From positions 62,001 to 126,000 of the forward strand of contig JAHXHN010000003.1 of assembly GCA_025656675.1 (NCBI GenBank): a stretch of 64,000 bases of DNA. The letters are read 5' to 3'. This DNA comes from Candidatus Thiodiazotropha sp. (ex Codakia rugifera) (GTDB lineage: Bacteria; Pseudomonadota; Gammaproteobacteria; Chromatiales; Chromatiaceae). The notes below the pieces were generated by a model, which searched no databases, was not told where the DNA came from, and saw nothing but the letters and a program-made list of their open reading frames with translations. The position numbers and the translations under genes were made by a program. Positions 1 through 9,506 of this stretch are shown one piece after another. Every line of letters begins with the position of its first letter. Positions within the stretch are counted from its first letter, which is position 1.

Positions 1-1517
1 CCACGAATAAAAAAGCCCATCATTACCGGCACCAGCGTCACTGCCAGGATCGCCGATGCGGCCATGGCGTAGGTTTTTGTGAATGCCAAGGGACTGAATA
101 ACCGTCCCTCCTGGGCTTGCAGGGTAAAGACCGGCAGGAAAGAGACAGTGATGATCAGCAATGAGAAGAAAAGCGCCGGACCTACTTCCCGAGCGGCATT
201 GCCGATGGCCTGCCATCGTTCCCGGTCACTCAGCGTTCTGCCGAGCCGGTGGGCCATCTGCTCCAGGTGTTTATGGGCGTTCTCGATCATCACGATGGCC
301 CCGTCGACCATAGCCCCGATGGCAATGGCGATACCCCCGAGAGACATGATGTTTGCATTGATCCCCTGAGCCTGCATGACGATGAAGGCGATCAGAATAC
401 CGACCGGCAGGGTCAGGATCGCTACCAGTGCTGAACGGGCATGCAGCAGAAAAGCAATACAGACGAGAGAGACGACAACCGACTCCTCGAGTAACTTATG
501 TTGCAGATTGTTCACCGCTCTCTGGATAAGATCGGAGCGATCATAGACCGGGACTATTTCCACCCCATCCGGCAGACCGGCCTTCAGTGCATCGAGTTTC
601 TCACGTACCATCTGAATGGTTGTCAGGGCATTTTCGCCAAAACGCATCACGACTACACCACCTACAGTCTCACCCTCTCCATTCAGTTCACCCACACCAC
701 GCCGCAACTCCGGCCCCAGCTGTACCTGGGCGATATCCCTCAAACGCACCGGAGTGCCTTGACCATCCACAGCCACCGGGATCTCACGCAGGTCATCTAG
801 ACTTTCGATGTAACCTTGACCTCGTACCATGTACTCGGTCTCGCTCATCTCCACCAATCGCCCACCTACATCATTGTTGGAACGCTTGATGGCACGCTGC
901 ACCTTGTTCAGAGAGATGCCATAGGCAGCCATCGCATTGGGATCGACTTCCACTTGGTACTGCTTCACGTAGCCACCGATGCTGGCCACCTCCGCTACAC
1001 CGGGTACTGTCTGTAGCGGGTAGCGCAAATACCAGTCCTGGATTGATCGCAGCTGGGAAAGATCCTGATTTCCGTTCCGGTCAACCAAGGCATACTCATA
1101 GACCCAACCAACCCCCGTGGCATCCGGTCCCAAAGTTGGATTGACGCCATCGGGCAGCCGGCTGGTGACATAGTTGAGTTGTTCAAGCACACGGGAGCGT
1201 GCCCAGTAGAGGTCTGTCCCATCCTCAAAAATGATATAAACAAATGAGAATCCAAAGAAGGAGTAGCCTCGCACTGTCTTGGCAAAGGGCACCGAAAGCA
1301 TGGCACTGGTCAATGGATAGGTGACCTGTTCCTCCACTACTTTCGGTGCCTGCCCAGGATATTCGGTAAAGACGATCACCTGTACGTCGGACAGATCGGG
1401 GATAGCATCCAGTGGGGTCTGTTTCACTGCCCAGATACCTGCCACCAGCAGTAACAGGCTACTGAGGATGATCAGAAAACGGTTGCGTAGGGAGCGATCT
1501 ATGATCCACTCGATCAT
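1..1517 (-). CDS. cusA: CusA/CzcA-family heavy-metal RND efflux pump, partial
   Basis: This is the N-terminal half (about 505 codons) of an inner-membrane RND pump that exports Cu(I)/Ag(I) using the proton gradient. It is cut by the window's left edge. The translation begins [13 protein letters not shown], followed by the first membrane helix. It then reads [31 protein letters not shown] and [10 protein letters not shown], all characteristic of the heavy-metal RND (CzcA) branch. Near residue 400 it has [19 protein letters not shown], the membrane motif of the family. The start ATG (1515-1517) overlaps the cusB stop as ATGA, so the two are translationally coupled. With the CusB and CusC genes upstream it forms a complete tripartite pump. 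Cu/Ag rather than Co/Zn/Cd specificity is inferred from the Met-rich partner and the adjacent copper genes. Confidence 0.93.
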   Translation of the reverse strand, partial: MIEWIIDRSLRNRFLIILSSLLLLVAGIWAVKQTPLDAIPDLSDVQVIVFTEYPGQAPKVVEEQVTYPLTSAMLSVPFAKTVRGYSFFGFSFVYIIFEDGTDLYWARSRVLEQLNYVTSRLPDGVNPTLGPDATGVGWVYEYALVDRNGNQDLSQLRSIQDWYLRYPLQTVPGVAEVASIGGYVKQYQVEVDPNAMAAYGISLNKVQRAIKRSNNDVGGRLVEMSETEYMVRGQGYIESLDDLREIPVAVDGQGTPVRLRDIAQVQLGPELRRGVGELNGEGETVGGVVVMRFGENALTTIQMVREKLDALKAGLPDGVEIVPVYDRSDLIQRAVNNLQHKLLEESVVVSLVCIAFLLHARSALVAILTLPVGILIAFIVMQAQGINANIMSLGGIAIAIGAMVDGAIVMIENAHKHLEQMAHRLGRTLSDRERWQAIGNAAREVGPALFFSLLIITVSFLPVFTLQAQEGRLFSPLAFTKTYAMAASAILAVTLVPVMMGFFIR

Positions 1518-3079
1518 GGTTTGCTTCCCCCATCCAGTGTCAGACCATCCCTATCAAGTGCATCGGTATCGCCGCTATCGAGACGCATCGCATCCATTGA
1601 CATTTCACCCGTATCCATCGACATACCCTGCATGTCCATATCATCCGATCCATCGCTTGACGGCTCCTCTTGAGCAGCCTCCAGCATCTTGGCGGTGGCC
1701 TCCCGTAACTTGGACTCTGAATCGATCAGAAACAGGGCTGATGCCACGACCTCTTCCCCGGCCTTCACCCCATCGATCACTTGTACCCAGCCTTCGCTAC
1801 TCTGTCCTAACGTCACCTCCCGCGGCTCAAACTTACCCGGCTCACGCACCACGAAGACCTGCTCACGTTCACCAGAACGTACAATGGCCGCATCCGGTAA
1901 CACGACAGCCTCCTTCTGCAACCCAGTGTTGAGGGCCACATCGGCAAACATATCGGGTTTCAACGCCAAATCCGGATTATCCAGTTCCAAACGCACTTTG
2001 ATGGTGCGTGTCTTCGCCTCCGCGTAGGGGTAGATATAGGCCACAGTGCCTTCGAAGGATCTGCCCGGTAGACTTTTCAAAGTTACCTGAGCCCTATCCC
2101 CGATCCGCACCCAGGGAAGTTCATATTCGAAGACATCGACCTGTACCCATATTTTTGAGAGATCGGCGAGCCGGTAAAGCTCACTCTTCGGGGTCACATA
2201 CTCTCCCTCGCTCACACTCAGTTTCATTACGATACCGTTGAAAGGGGAGTGTACGTGCAATGCCTTGAATGTCTTCCCAGACTGTTCCAGCTCCCGGATT
2301 TGGTGTTCCGGCACATCCATCAGCCGCAGTCGTTCGCGGGAGATCTCTGCCATCTGACGGGCACCCTCCCTGATATCCGGATACTCGCTCTCACCCAACG
2401 CTTTCAGATTGCGCTGTGCCAACAGATATTCATGCTGACTGGTAACCAACTTGGGGGAGTAGATGGAGAACAGGATGTCGTTTTTCCTGACCGGCTCTCC
2501 CGTCTTGTTGATGAAGAGTTTCTCGATCCACCCCTCGGTTTTGGGATGTAGACGGGTGATCCGGGTCTCGTCAGCAATCACCCGTCCCAATGCCCGTACA
2601 GTGCGTGAGAATGCCTGGCGTTTGGCCTTTACTGTGCGGACACCGATGTTCTGTACAGTTACCGGATCGATCTTCACCGTACCCGCAGGCTCATCCCCCC
2701 CGCCACCCTCTTCGGCATAGACCGGCAGGTAGTCCATACCCATCTCATCCTGGGTGAACACCGGTGAGGTAATGGCGGGATTCATGGGATTGCGCCAGAA
2801 CAGGACTTCGGGTTCCTTTTTTTCTCGCTTTGGTTCATCGGCATAGACGGGCAGGTAGTCCATGCCCATCTCATCCTTGGTGAATACCGGTGAGGTGATG
2901 GCAGGATTCATGGGATTGCGCCAGAAAAGAGGCTTTTTCTCCTCCCCATTGGCCGCGACGGCCACATCACCCAGCCCCGTCTCAGTCCAGGGCATCAGCG
3001 GCTGATAACGGCTGATGGCAATGCCTGCACCGATACCAACCAGTAGCGCAACTGTCAGGCCAATGGGATATTTATTCAT
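1514..3079 (-). CDS. cusB: CusB-type periplasmic adaptor with two heavy-metal-binding domains
   Basis: This is the membrane-fusion protein of the CusCBA pump (521 aa). It has an N-terminal membrane anchor at about residues 7-25. Two near-identical copies of a short heavy-metal-binding module follow, at about 51-80 and 93-122. Each contains the pattern [13 protein letters not shown] and then [12 protein letters not shown], with its Met/Asp ligands. The usual barrel-sandwich/lipoyl and beta-barrel adaptor domains come next. The C-terminus has an unusual Met/Asp-rich tail (about 480-505: [20 protein letters not shown]). CusB proteins normally carry at most one such N-terminal module, so the duplication and the tail suggest extra Cu(I)/Ag(I) binding. 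The gene overlaps cusC by 8 bp and cusA by 4 bp. Function is secure; the role of the duplicated module is inferred. Confidence 0.93.
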   Translation of the reverse strand: MNKYPIGLTVALLVGIGAGIAISRYQPLMPWTETGLGDVAVAANGEEKKPLFWRNPMNPAITSPVFTKDEMGMDYLPVYADEPKREKKEPEVLFWRNPMNPAITSPVFTQDEMGMDYLPVYAEEGGGGDEPAGTVKIDPVTVQNIGVRTVKAKRQAFSRTVRALGRVIADETRITRLHPKTEGWIEKLFINKTGEPVRKNDILFSIYSPKLVTSQHEYLLAQRNLKALGESEYPDIREGARQMAEISRERLRLMDVPEHQIRELEQSGKTFKALHVHSPFNGIVMKLSVSEGEYVTPKSELYRLADLSKIWVQVDVFEYELPWVRIGDRAQVTLKSLPGRSFEGTVAYIYPYAEAKTRTIKVRLELDNPDLALKPDMFADVALNTGLQKEAVVLPDAAIVRSGEREQVFVVREPGKFEPREVTLGQSSEGWVQVIDGVKAGEEVVASALFLIDSESKLREATAKMLEAAQEEPSSDGSDDMDMQGMSMDTGEMSMDAMRLDSGDTDALDRDGLTLDGGSKP

Positions 3080-4361
3080 GATTCACCTCCACACCAACCG
3101 CTGCCAACAGGCGTGCTTCTGCCTGTTTTGCCTGGCTCAATGCCTTCCAGTAAGCGATACGAAAATTGTTTAATTTGATCTGAGTACGGACCAGGGTGAG
3201 GAAATCAACCTTATCCACCTGATAGCCGGCAAGCATGGAAGCTACGGTCTGTTCGGTCTGGGGAATAATCCCGTTGAGCAATAGACGAACCTGCTCCCGA
3301 CCCTGTTCATAGTTAGCCAGGGCCTGTTCCACTTGTTCACGAATCTCACGCCGGGCATCGTCCAATGCGTAACGGGCCTCCATTCGCTCGCTGGTACGCT
3401 GATCCACCTCCCGGTCCTGTTTTTGATCCTGGTAGAGAGGAAGATTGAGACTGACACCGATGGTGAGGAAATCACTGCGGGAGGAACCATCCGGATTATT
3501 CCCTCCCCTCAAGCCGTAGGCACCCTTGACGGTAAAGTCCGGATACTTGCCCTTTTTTGACAACGCCAGCTTGTGATCCATCGCATCCAGAGCACGCTGC
3601 TTCATACTCAGCAGCGGACGACGAACCAGGGCCATTTGTAACCAATCCTCGGCACTACCCAATGCCTCCAACTGAGGTATTCCGATAGATTTCAGCGCCA
3701 CAGGCGCATTGCCGGGATGGGCCATCAAGGCATGCAACCGCGCCGCTTCACTGCTGCGCATACCCTGTAGGCGTACCTGCCGCTCCAGCTGCCCGGAAAG
3801 CTCTACCTGGGCCAACAGTACATCCTGCTGTTGGCCATCCCCCACACGGTATTTCATTTGCACCACCTGAACGAAGGATCGCAAACGTTCCTGATTGTCC
3901 TTCACCGTGGTTAAAGCCCTGTCCAGATAGAAGAGATTCCACCAGCTGCGCCGTACGTCGCGAGCCAGCATCAGCCTTGCCTCGCGGACTGCATCCTGCT
4001 TGCCCAATGCAGTCAGTCGCATCGCCTCGGCGCGTAGCTCTAGCTTGCCTGGCCAGGGCAATTTCTGACTGATCCCAATCTGAATCTGGGTCATCGCTTC
4101 CTGGGTCAGATCAAAGGTGTCCACAGGAAGATTGGCTGCATTGAGGAACAACACAGGATCGGACAAGGCGCCTACCTGACTCGGTTGCTGGGCCGCGGCC
4201 TCTGCCCTGGCTTGCATCTCGGCCAGGTTCGGATTGTCCTTTAACGCCAGGTTGACCGCCTGTTCGATCGAGAAAGTGGTATTCGCCTGACTGCTCTGCC
4301 AGATCAGGCCACACGCCAGGGAAAGGGCGAATCGCCCCCAGGATTGTAAAAAAGAACGCAT
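3072..4361 (-). CDS. cusC: CusC/TolC-family outer-membrane efflux protein
   Basis: This is the outer-membrane channel of the tripartite metal pump (429 aa). A signal peptide at about residues 1-26 ends around SQA. Two repeats of long amphipathic helices follow, typical of OEP/TolC proteins: an N-terminal repeat with LALKDNPNLAEMQARAEAA, and a second ending in QAKQAEARLLAAVGVEV. It is the first gene of the cusCBA unit, overlapping cusB by 8 bp. The start is the first ATG of the frame and gives a plausible signal peptide. No classical lipobox is visible, so it is probably not lipidated, unlike E. coli CusC. Assignment to the metal pump comes from gene order. Confidence 0.9.
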   Translation of the reverse strand: MRSFLQSWGRFALSLACGLIWQSSQANTTFSIEQAVNLALKDNPNLAEMQARAEAAAQQPSQVGALSDPVLFLNAANLPVDTFDLTQEAMTQIQIGISQKLPWPGKLELRAEAMRLTALGKQDAVREARLMLARDVRRSWWNLFYLDRALTTVKDNQERLRSFVQVVQMKYRVGDGQQQDVLLAQVELSGQLERQVRLQGMRSSEAARLHALMAHPGNAPVALKSIGIPQLEALGSAEDWLQMALVRRPLLSMKQRALDAMDHKLALSKKGKYPDFTVKGAYGLRGGNNPDGSSRSDFLTIGVSLNLPLYQDQKQDREVDQRTSERMEARYALDDARREIREQVEQALANYEQGREQVRLLLNGIIPQTEQTVASMLAGYQVDKVDFLTLVRTQIKLNNFRIAYWKALSQAKQAEARLLAAVGVEVNHE

Positions 4362-4519
4362 TGATAGGAGCCTGCTGTTGAGTTCAGTAACTGCAGCGAA
4401 TGGTCTCCCTCCTTCGTCACATCACCAATCCGATTCGGCGGACTGTTATTCACGATAAGGTCGAAAATCCAATAGCTGCCTTATGTAAGCGGTTTCGGTA
4501 CCGCCAGACAGCCGTGGTA

Positions 4520-4927
4520 TCAGATACGCAGACAGCAAAAATTCAGGCGCGGGGGAATGGGGATAGGTGTAGTTGATGGGATGAAAAGCAGTAGATCCCG
4601 GGGAGGTCCCCTTACCGGAAGCTGGACCATCGGATCCATGACGAGTAATGTCGGTTGATCGATCCGTTCAGAGCCCAAAATGGCGGAATCGCGTCGCGGC
4701 AAGGTCTGCTGCAGACTGGCGCAGCCACAGCCACAATCTTGTTGTAAAACTTTTCCCTCAGGCATCTGGCAATGCGGGTTGTCGCCTGAGACCCTATGGG
4801 AGCCCTCTCCCATCGACATGCTGCTTTGTGAAATTGCCGCCAATAGGCCATCACCCCAGGACAATAGCAGTAGTACTATCAATATCCAGACGGTCACATG
4901 TCGGTTTTGATCTTGGACGCGTGGCAT
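4520..4927 (-). CDS. Small Cys/Met-containing exported protein of copper cluster
   Basis: This is an unrecognised 135-aa protein. It has a hydrophobic N-terminal segment at about residues 11-31 (VWILIVLLLLSWGDGLLAA), a likely signal peptide or anchor. A Met/His stretch (SSMSMGEGSHR) and a Cys cluster (QDCGCGCAS) follow at about residues 65-71, then a Pro/Arg-rich C-terminus (IPIPPRLNF). The layout resembles the protein at 9507-9890: hydrophobic N-terminus, His/Met linker, closely spaced Cys, and a C-terminal PPR-type end. Small proteins of this kind often accompany copper-resistance operons. A periplasmic copper-binding or copper-sensing role is inferred from composition and location only. 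It lies 158 bp upstream of cusC on the same strand. Confidence 0.55.
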   Translation of the reverse strand: MPRVQDQNRHVTVWILIVLLLLSWGDGLLAAISQSSMSMGEGSHRVSGDNPHCQMPEGKVLQQDCGCGCASLQQTLPRRDSAILGSERIDQPTLLVMDPMVQLPVRGPPRDLLLFIPSTTPIPIPPRLNFCCLRI

Positions 4928-5251
4928 TTAAAGGATTTCACCAACTGAAGATTTTCATGAGAGACACTGCGGGTGACGATTGGTTCCCTCATTTGAGTAT
5001 TGAATCTAACCACATTTCCATGATTGCTCTCAAATTTATTCATTCTTCCCGATGATCTTCAGCCGATTACTTGACTCATCGGGAGGCATGTTGCAGCAAG
5101 TGGCAGGTGGTGCCCTGGCGTTGTCTCGCCCATCATGATCGGTCTCCTTGTTAAGTCTCTATGCGTTGTTTGTCCAGATCCCCTCGTCCTGCCTATTCAT
5201 AGATCACATCTCTGTTCATTTAGTCGCACCTGTTTTCTTTTTCCCGGAACA
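4928..5251 (-). other. Intergenic region with one possible 25-codon ORF
   Basis: No long gene lies in this 324-bp stretch. On the minus strand, positions 5136-5059 encode a possible 25-residue peptide beginning MMGETTPGHHLP. A good Shine-Dalgarno sequence (AAGGAGA) ends 6 bases upstream of its ATG, which is the only argument for translation. A second minus-strand frame over the same bases reads ATCCNMPPDESSNRLK but has no start codon. It could be the 3' part of a decayed gene. I see no terminator with a T-run behind the DUF4399 gene. Confidence 0.25.
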
Positions 5252-5695
5252 TCACTCAACTGTGATTGTGATCTTCTCTGAGAACAGTGGTGGAGCCTGA
5301 GGTTCGTGGTCTTCATCGCCCAGTAACAGCTGAAGGGTGTGCTTACCCGCAGGTAGTTCCAGGAGAACTTCGGTTTCCCCTTTATCGAAGTGCAAATGAC
5401 GCGCATCCCTGGGAATGGCTTCATCCAGATCCGGTAACTGTTCCACATCCACCAAAAGATGGTGATGACCCGCTGTGTGCCGAATCTTTCCTTTGGTTCC
5501 GGCAGGCGTGATACCAAATCCCTTGATGCCAAATTTCACTTTGAATGGGCTGGTAACCACTGCACCATCCATAAGGCCGATGAAGTAGACTTTTGCATCG
5601 TCTGGTGGTGTATGTGCTCTCGCGATGAATGTGCTCACGAGCAGGGTAATGATTAAGATTGGAACGGCAACTGAAACAAGACTTTTTTTACTCAT
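5252..5695 (-). CDS. DUF4399 exported protein
   Basis: This is a 147-aa exported protein with an N-terminal signal peptide ending near ARA-H. The rest matches the DUF4399 family: VYFIGLMDGAVVTSPF, then FGIKGFGITPAGT, the His-rich TAGHHHLLVD, and HLHFDKGETEVLLELPAGKHTLQLLLGDEDHE. The conserved histidines (HHH, HLH, DHEP) suggest metal coordination, but the family has no established function. The start was set at the ATG at 5695, not the GTG at 5704, because AGGTG sits about 7 bases before this ATG. It is the last gene of the minus-strand copper unit, 16 bp below the DUF411 gene. A periplasmic copper-related role is inferred from context. Confidence 0.82.
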   Translation of the reverse strand: MSKKSLVSVAVPILIITLLVSTFIARAHTPPDDAKVYFIGLMDGAVVTSPFKVKFGIKGFGITPAGTKGKIRHTAGHHHLLVDVEQLPDLDEAIPRDARHLHFDKGETEVLLELPAGKHTLQLLLGDEDHEPQAPPLFSEKITITVE

Positions 5696-5711
5696 TGGTG
5701 TCACCTACTGA

Positions 5712-6203
5712 TTACCGGCTGGCATAAACGGTGGTTTTCCCGTTTTGTTGAAAGGTCAAAATGTCATAGGCATCACTCCTGGGCCCTTCCATTCCAGGCG
5801 AACCCATAGGCATACCGGGCACGGCAAGGCCTTTTATCTGGGGTTTGTCTTTCAATAGACGGACGATTAAATTGGCTGGAACATGCCCTTCCACCACATA
5901 ACCGCCCACTTTCGCGGTATGGCAGGATTGTAAATGTCGTGGTACGCCCAACTCTTTCTTGACTGGATTCATATTACGTTGGTTATGCACCTCAACTGTA
6001 AAACCGTTATCTTTCAGATGGTCGATCCATTTCTTGCAGCAACCACAGGTTGGACTTTTATAGACCACTATATCGGCAGCCCCAGCGGGTTGCTGGCTAA
6101 GTAGTATGCCACCCGTAACTAAACTGACTCCGAGCAGTAGCCATCCAGCCAACTTTCCGTATGTGGGCAATTTGTTCGACTTCTTAACTCTCTTAGTTGC
6201 CAT
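5712..6203 (-). CDS. DUF411 periplasmic metal-binding protein
   Basis: This is a 163-aa DUF411 protein, a family regularly found in copper-resistance operons and thought to bind Cu. A membrane segment or signal lies at about residues 19-41. The core has the thioredoxin-like metal site VYKSPTCGCCKKWIDHL. It continues with GFTVEVHN, the conserved VPRHLQSCHTAKVGGYVVEGHVPA, and LAVPGMPMGSPGM. The CGCC and SCHT motifs with the downstream His and Met residues are the presumed ligands. It lies between a cytochrome c lipoprotein gene (21 bp upstream) and the DUF4399 gene. The family call is firm; its exact biochemical role is not known. Confidence 0.9.
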   Translation of the reverse strand: MATKRVKKSNKLPTYGKLAGWLLLGVSLVTGGILLSQQPAGAADIVVYKSPTCGCCKKWIDHLKDNGFTVEVHNQRNMNPVKKELGVPRHLQSCHTAKVGGYVVEGHVPANLIVRLLKDKPQIKGLAVPGMPMGSPGMEGPRSDAYDILTFQQNGKTTVYASR

Positions 6204-6224
6204 GATTTAACGCCTTTGCAATTG

Positions 6225-6728
6225 TCAGCCTTTTTTTATTGGCTGCATAGGTTTGTTGGCCTGAACATTCCGTTCATCCCAAATACGGTAGATCTCATCA
6301 GACCAGTGGGATTGAACCCAGGCCAGAATGTCATTGATCTGCTCAGTATTCAGTGTCTCTGCGAAACCGGGCATGGTTCCGCCCAATGGCACCCCTCCCA
6401 CTCTGACTGTCCGATGCAAAATGGACAACGGATGATGCCATGCATGCGCAGTGCCATTTAAAGGTGGTGGCGGGAGTTTTCCATCGGCATCCAGATCACG
6501 CCAATTGGGCGTGCCCGAGGCATCGGGCTTATGACAGCTGGCACAATTTGTTTGGAACAGTGGATCACCTCTTTCGACTTGCGCCCGGCTGTACCAACGC
6601 TCAATCGATAACGTCTTCAGCGATGCCGCTGGCTCATTGACGCCGGCAGCAGCCCGTTGCTGGTTTTCGCAACCGGCCAGCCCAACCAGGCTGATCAGCA
6701 TAAGCACTATCAATACGCTTTTCTTCAT
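6225..6728 (-). CDS. Monohaem cytochrome c lipoprotein
   Basis: This is a 167-aa predicted lipoprotein with lipobox LVGLAGC at about residues 14-20. It has one c-type haem site CASCH (about 62-66) and a probable Met ligand in GGTMPGFAETL (about 123). The fold is that of class I cytochromes c (LFQTNCASCHKPDASG at the start, INDILAWVQSHW at the end). Cytochromes of this size occur in copper operons between copB and DUF411 genes. It may accept electrons from the multicopper oxidase or buffer copper redox state, which is inferred. The spacing (31 bp below copB, 21 bp above DUF411) supports one transcript. Confidence 0.87.
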   Translation of the reverse strand: MKKSVLIVLMLISLVGLAGCENQQRAAAGVNEPAASLKTLSIERWYSRAQVERGDPLFQTNCASCHKPDASGTPNWRDLDADGKLPPPPLNGTAHAWHHPLSILHRTVRVGGVPLGGTMPGFAETLNTEQINDILAWVQSHWSDEIYRIWDERNVQANKPMQPIKKG

Positions 6729-6759
6729 TACCCAGACTCCTGTTGTTTCACTGCACCTG

Positions 6760-7461
6760 TCAGAACCAGGCCCTAATACCGAGCACTATCTGTACATCGC
6801 TGGTATCCTCACCCTCGTCACTGGCAAAGTCGGCAGTCTGACCAAATAACTTTGTCCAGTTGACCCCAATGTACGGCGCAAACTCGCGAAGTACTTCGTA
6901 ACGCAAGCGTAGTCCCAGCTCCATGTCGGAGAGACCAGACCCTATTCCCACTTCCTCGTCATCCTTGCTATAGAGATTCATTTCTATCTCGGGTGACAGA
7001 ATCAATTTCTGGGTTAACATGTATTCATATTCAGCATCTATCCTGGCTCCGATCTGTCCCGATTCACCGATGAATACCCCGGCATCAACCTCGAACAAAT
7101 AAGGTGCCAGACCTTTGAATCCCAGTGCCAGAAAATCACGGTCAGGCTGCGGTTTTATGTCCCGACGCCATCCGGCCTGAACATCCCAAAAGGGTGCGAC
7201 TGCCCGGCTGTAAAGAAACTGTACTTCCGCCTCCTCCGTCTCACCGTCCACACGCTCAATCTCGGTTTTGAACCAGAATTTGTTGAGGTCGTAACCCACC
7301 CAGGCATCTGCATCCAATACAAGTGGATCATTACCCCCGGTATTTCTGATCTCCAGTTTATCGAGCATCACTTTGTAGATCAGTGGGTCATCGGCTCCAC
7401 CCGCAAACACAGTTGTAGAGAGTCCCATCGCTATCAAGGCAAATACTGTTTTGTTCATCAT
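6760..7461 (-). CDS. copB: Copper resistance protein B (outer membrane)
   Basis: This is a 233-aa CopB/PcoB family protein, an outer-membrane beta-barrel working with CopA in periplasmic copper resistance. It has a signal peptide ending near VFAGG. Barrel strands recognisable from the family follow: DADAWVGYDLNKFWFKTEIE, VQFLYSRAVAPFWDVQAGWRRD, LRYEVLREFAPYIGVNW, and the C-terminal LGIRAWF ending in an aromatic residue. It lacks the long Met/His-rich N-terminal extension of Pseudomonas CopB, so it is a short version. The gene sits 10 bp downstream of copA on the same strand. Confidence 0.92.
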   Translation of the reverse strand: MMNKTVFALIAMGLSTTVFAGGADDPLIYKVMLDKLEIRNTGGNDPLVLDADAWVGYDLNKFWFKTEIERVDGETEEAEVQFLYSRAVAPFWDVQAGWRRDIKPQPDRDFLALGFKGLAPYLFEVDAGVFIGESGQIGARIDAEYEYMLTQKLILSPEIEMNLYSKDDEEVGIGSGLSDMELGLRLRYEVLREFAPYIGVNWTKLFGQTADFASDEGEDTSDVQIVLGIRAWF

Positions 7462-7471
7462 TTATTCCTTC

Positions 7472-9397
7472 TCAACTGACGATAACTGTGCGAAACATGC
7501 CAAGCATGTGATACAGCAGATGGCAGTGGTATGCCCAACCGCCTTCCGCATCCACAGTCACCCGGTAACTGATGCGAGAACCAGGCTGTACGATCACGGT
7601 ATGTTTGCGTGGAAGGAAATTGTTGTCCCCTGTTTCAAGGTCACTCCACATGCCGTGCAGATGCATCGGATGGTTCATCATGGTGTCGTTGACAAAGGTG
7701 ATGCGCAGGCGCTCTCCCAACTTCCAGCGTAGCGGTTCGGCCTTGGCGTGTTTCACACCGTTGATCGACCACATATAACGCCCCATGTTGCCGGTTAAGT
7801 GGAGCTCAATCTCCCTGTCGGGTTCACGATGATCGTGGGTGCTCCGTAAATTCTTCAAATCCGCATAGGTTAGAACGCGACGGCCATTGTTGCGTAGACC
7901 TACACCTGGATCATTTAACCGGTACTGTGGTGCATCAGCCCGCATATCCACATGGGGGCCATATTCGCTTGCGGCATGGTGAACTGGACCAGAGGTGAAA
8001 TCTGATGGATTGGCTCTCTCTGATGCATGGCTTAACTGGTATCCACCCATATCCATATCCGTATTGCTACCCATCGACATACCAGGCATCTGATGCTGAC
8101 TGTGATCCATGCCCGGCATCAGTTTTCCATCCGGCATCCGATGCTGGCTGTGGTCCATGCCTGACATGTCATGACCGGTATGGTGCATCATGTCCATACC
8201 CATATCGGCATGTCCTAAGTTCGGTACAACATCCATCTCCGGAATCTCAGCCGTAAGCAATGGGTCGGGTGTTAGTGTTCCCCTGGCATATCCGGAACGG
8301 GAGATATCCTGAGCAAAGAGGGTGTAGGCCGTATCATCACTGGGCTCGACAATCACGTCATAGGTCTCCGCAACGCCGATTCGGAACTCGTCCACCGAAA
8401 CCGGTTCGATGTGCTGACCGTCCGCCGCCGCCACGGTCATCTTCAGACCCGGAATTCGTACATCGAAGAAACTCATGGCCGAACCATTGATGATACGCAG
8501 TCGAATCTTTTCACCTTTTTTGAACAATCCCATCCAGCCATTGGCCGGGGTCTGGCCATTCATCAGGTAGGTGTAGGTGTAACCAGTGACATCTGACAGA
8601 TCACGCTGACTCATACGCATTTGATTCCACATCTTGCGATCGTTCCAGGTAGCAGCCAGCCCCTTCTCCTCGATGTCCTTCATCAGGTCAGCGTGGGAAC
8701 GCTCATTGAAGTTGTAGTAGTGACTGAGCTTCTTCAGTTTTTTATAGACATCCGTAGGGTCTTCATCGGTCCAGTCGGAGAGCATTACCACATAATCCCG
8801 GTCGTAGCTGGCCGGTTCCGATTCCCGGGGATCGATCACGATGGCGCCATACAGCCCCGTCTGCTCCTGAAAGCCGGAATGGCTGTGATACCAGTAGGTG
8901 CCACTCTGGATCACAGGAAACTGATAGGTGAAGGTCTCACCGGGCTTGATACCCTCAAAGCCTGTCGCGATGCCTGGCACACCATCCATTGCGCTCGGCA
9001 GAATGATGCCATGCCAGTGGATCGAACTGGTCTCGCTGAGCAGGTTGGTGACCCGCAAAGTCACCCTATCACCCTCACGCCAGCGCAGGACAGGCGCCGG
9101 TAATGAGCCATTGACAGTGGTGCCGATGCGCGGTGTACCGGTAAAATTAACCGTCTGCTCACTGATGGTCAGATTGAAATCAGTACCACCCAATGTCTGT
9201 GGCCCTTGCTGCCTCATGACCGCCGCTAACAGGGACGGGGTACTCAGGCCCAGACCGGTAACAGCCCCACCCATAGCCAGTCCCTGAACAAATCGACGCC
9301 GTATCAGACAAACACCCTCCGGGGATGGAGACGTATCGTGGGAGACAGGACGTCGAAAGCGACAGCCACCCTTGATTATCGGATCTTTTACACTCAT
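7472..9397 (-). CDS. copA: CopA-type periplasmic multicopper oxidase
   Basis: This is a 641-aa multicopper oxidase of the CopA/PcoA family, thought to oxidise Cu(I) in the periplasm. A Tat signal is visible at about residues 33-60 (RRRFVQGLAMGGAVTG). Copper ligands are present: HWHG, WYHSHSGFQEQ, HPMHLHG and the C-terminal YHCHLLYHMLGM, which holds the type 1/3 site. Between about residues 395 and 455 is a Met/His-rich insert with repeated MDHSQH and GMDMM-type units. Such inserts bind extra Cu(I). The length matches the family. It heads copA-copB-cytochrome-DUF411-DUF4399, with the small Cys protein 109 bp upstream. The first ATG leaves about 30 residues before the Tat motif; a later start is possible. 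Confidence 0.95.
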   Translation of the reverse strand: MSVKDPIIKGGCRFRRPVSHDTSPSPEGVCLIRRRFVQGLAMGGAVTGLGLSTPSLLAAVMRQQGPQTLGGTDFNLTISEQTVNFTGTPRIGTTVNGSLPAPVLRWREGDRVTLRVTNLLSETSSIHWHGIILPSAMDGVPGIATGFEGIKPGETFTYQFPVIQSGTYWYHSHSGFQEQTGLYGAIVIDPRESEPASYDRDYVVMLSDWTDEDPTDVYKKLKKLSHYYNFNERSHADLMKDIEEKGLAATWNDRKMWNQMRMSQRDLSDVTGYTYTYLMNGQTPANGWMGLFKKGEKIRLRIINGSAMSFFDVRIPGLKMTVAAADGQHIEPVSVDEFRIGVAETYDVIVEPSDDTAYTLFAQDISRSGYARGTLTPDPLLTAEIPEMDVVPNLGHADMGMDMMHHTGHDMSGMDHSQHRMPDGKLMPGMDHSQHQMPGMSMGSNTDMDMGGYQLSHASERANPSDFTSGPVHHAASEYGPHVDMRADAPQYRLNDPGVGLRNNGRRVLTYADLKNLRSTHDHREPDREIELHLTGNMGRYMWSINGVKHAKAEPLRWKLGERLRITFVNDTMMNHPMHLHGMWSDLETGDNNFLPRKHTVIVQPGSRISYRVTVDAEGGWAYHCHLLYHMLGMFRTVIVS

Positions 9398-9506
9398 GAA
9401 ATTCTTCTTCCTCTGCGATCAACGACAGACACACCATCGTTGACGATTGGTTCAACAGATCGTTATTACTGAAGGATCTCCATACGAGTGGAGATCAGCA
9501 GGGAAG

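Noticed and set aside
1321-1932. 203-codon plus-strand frame
   Set aside because: It is antisense to cusA/cusB, whose motifs are unmistakable; composition is Pro/Arg/Ser-rich as expected for a shadow frame.
8621-9103. 160-codon plus-strand frame in copA
   Set aside because: Shadow of the multicopper oxidase frame; no support of its own.
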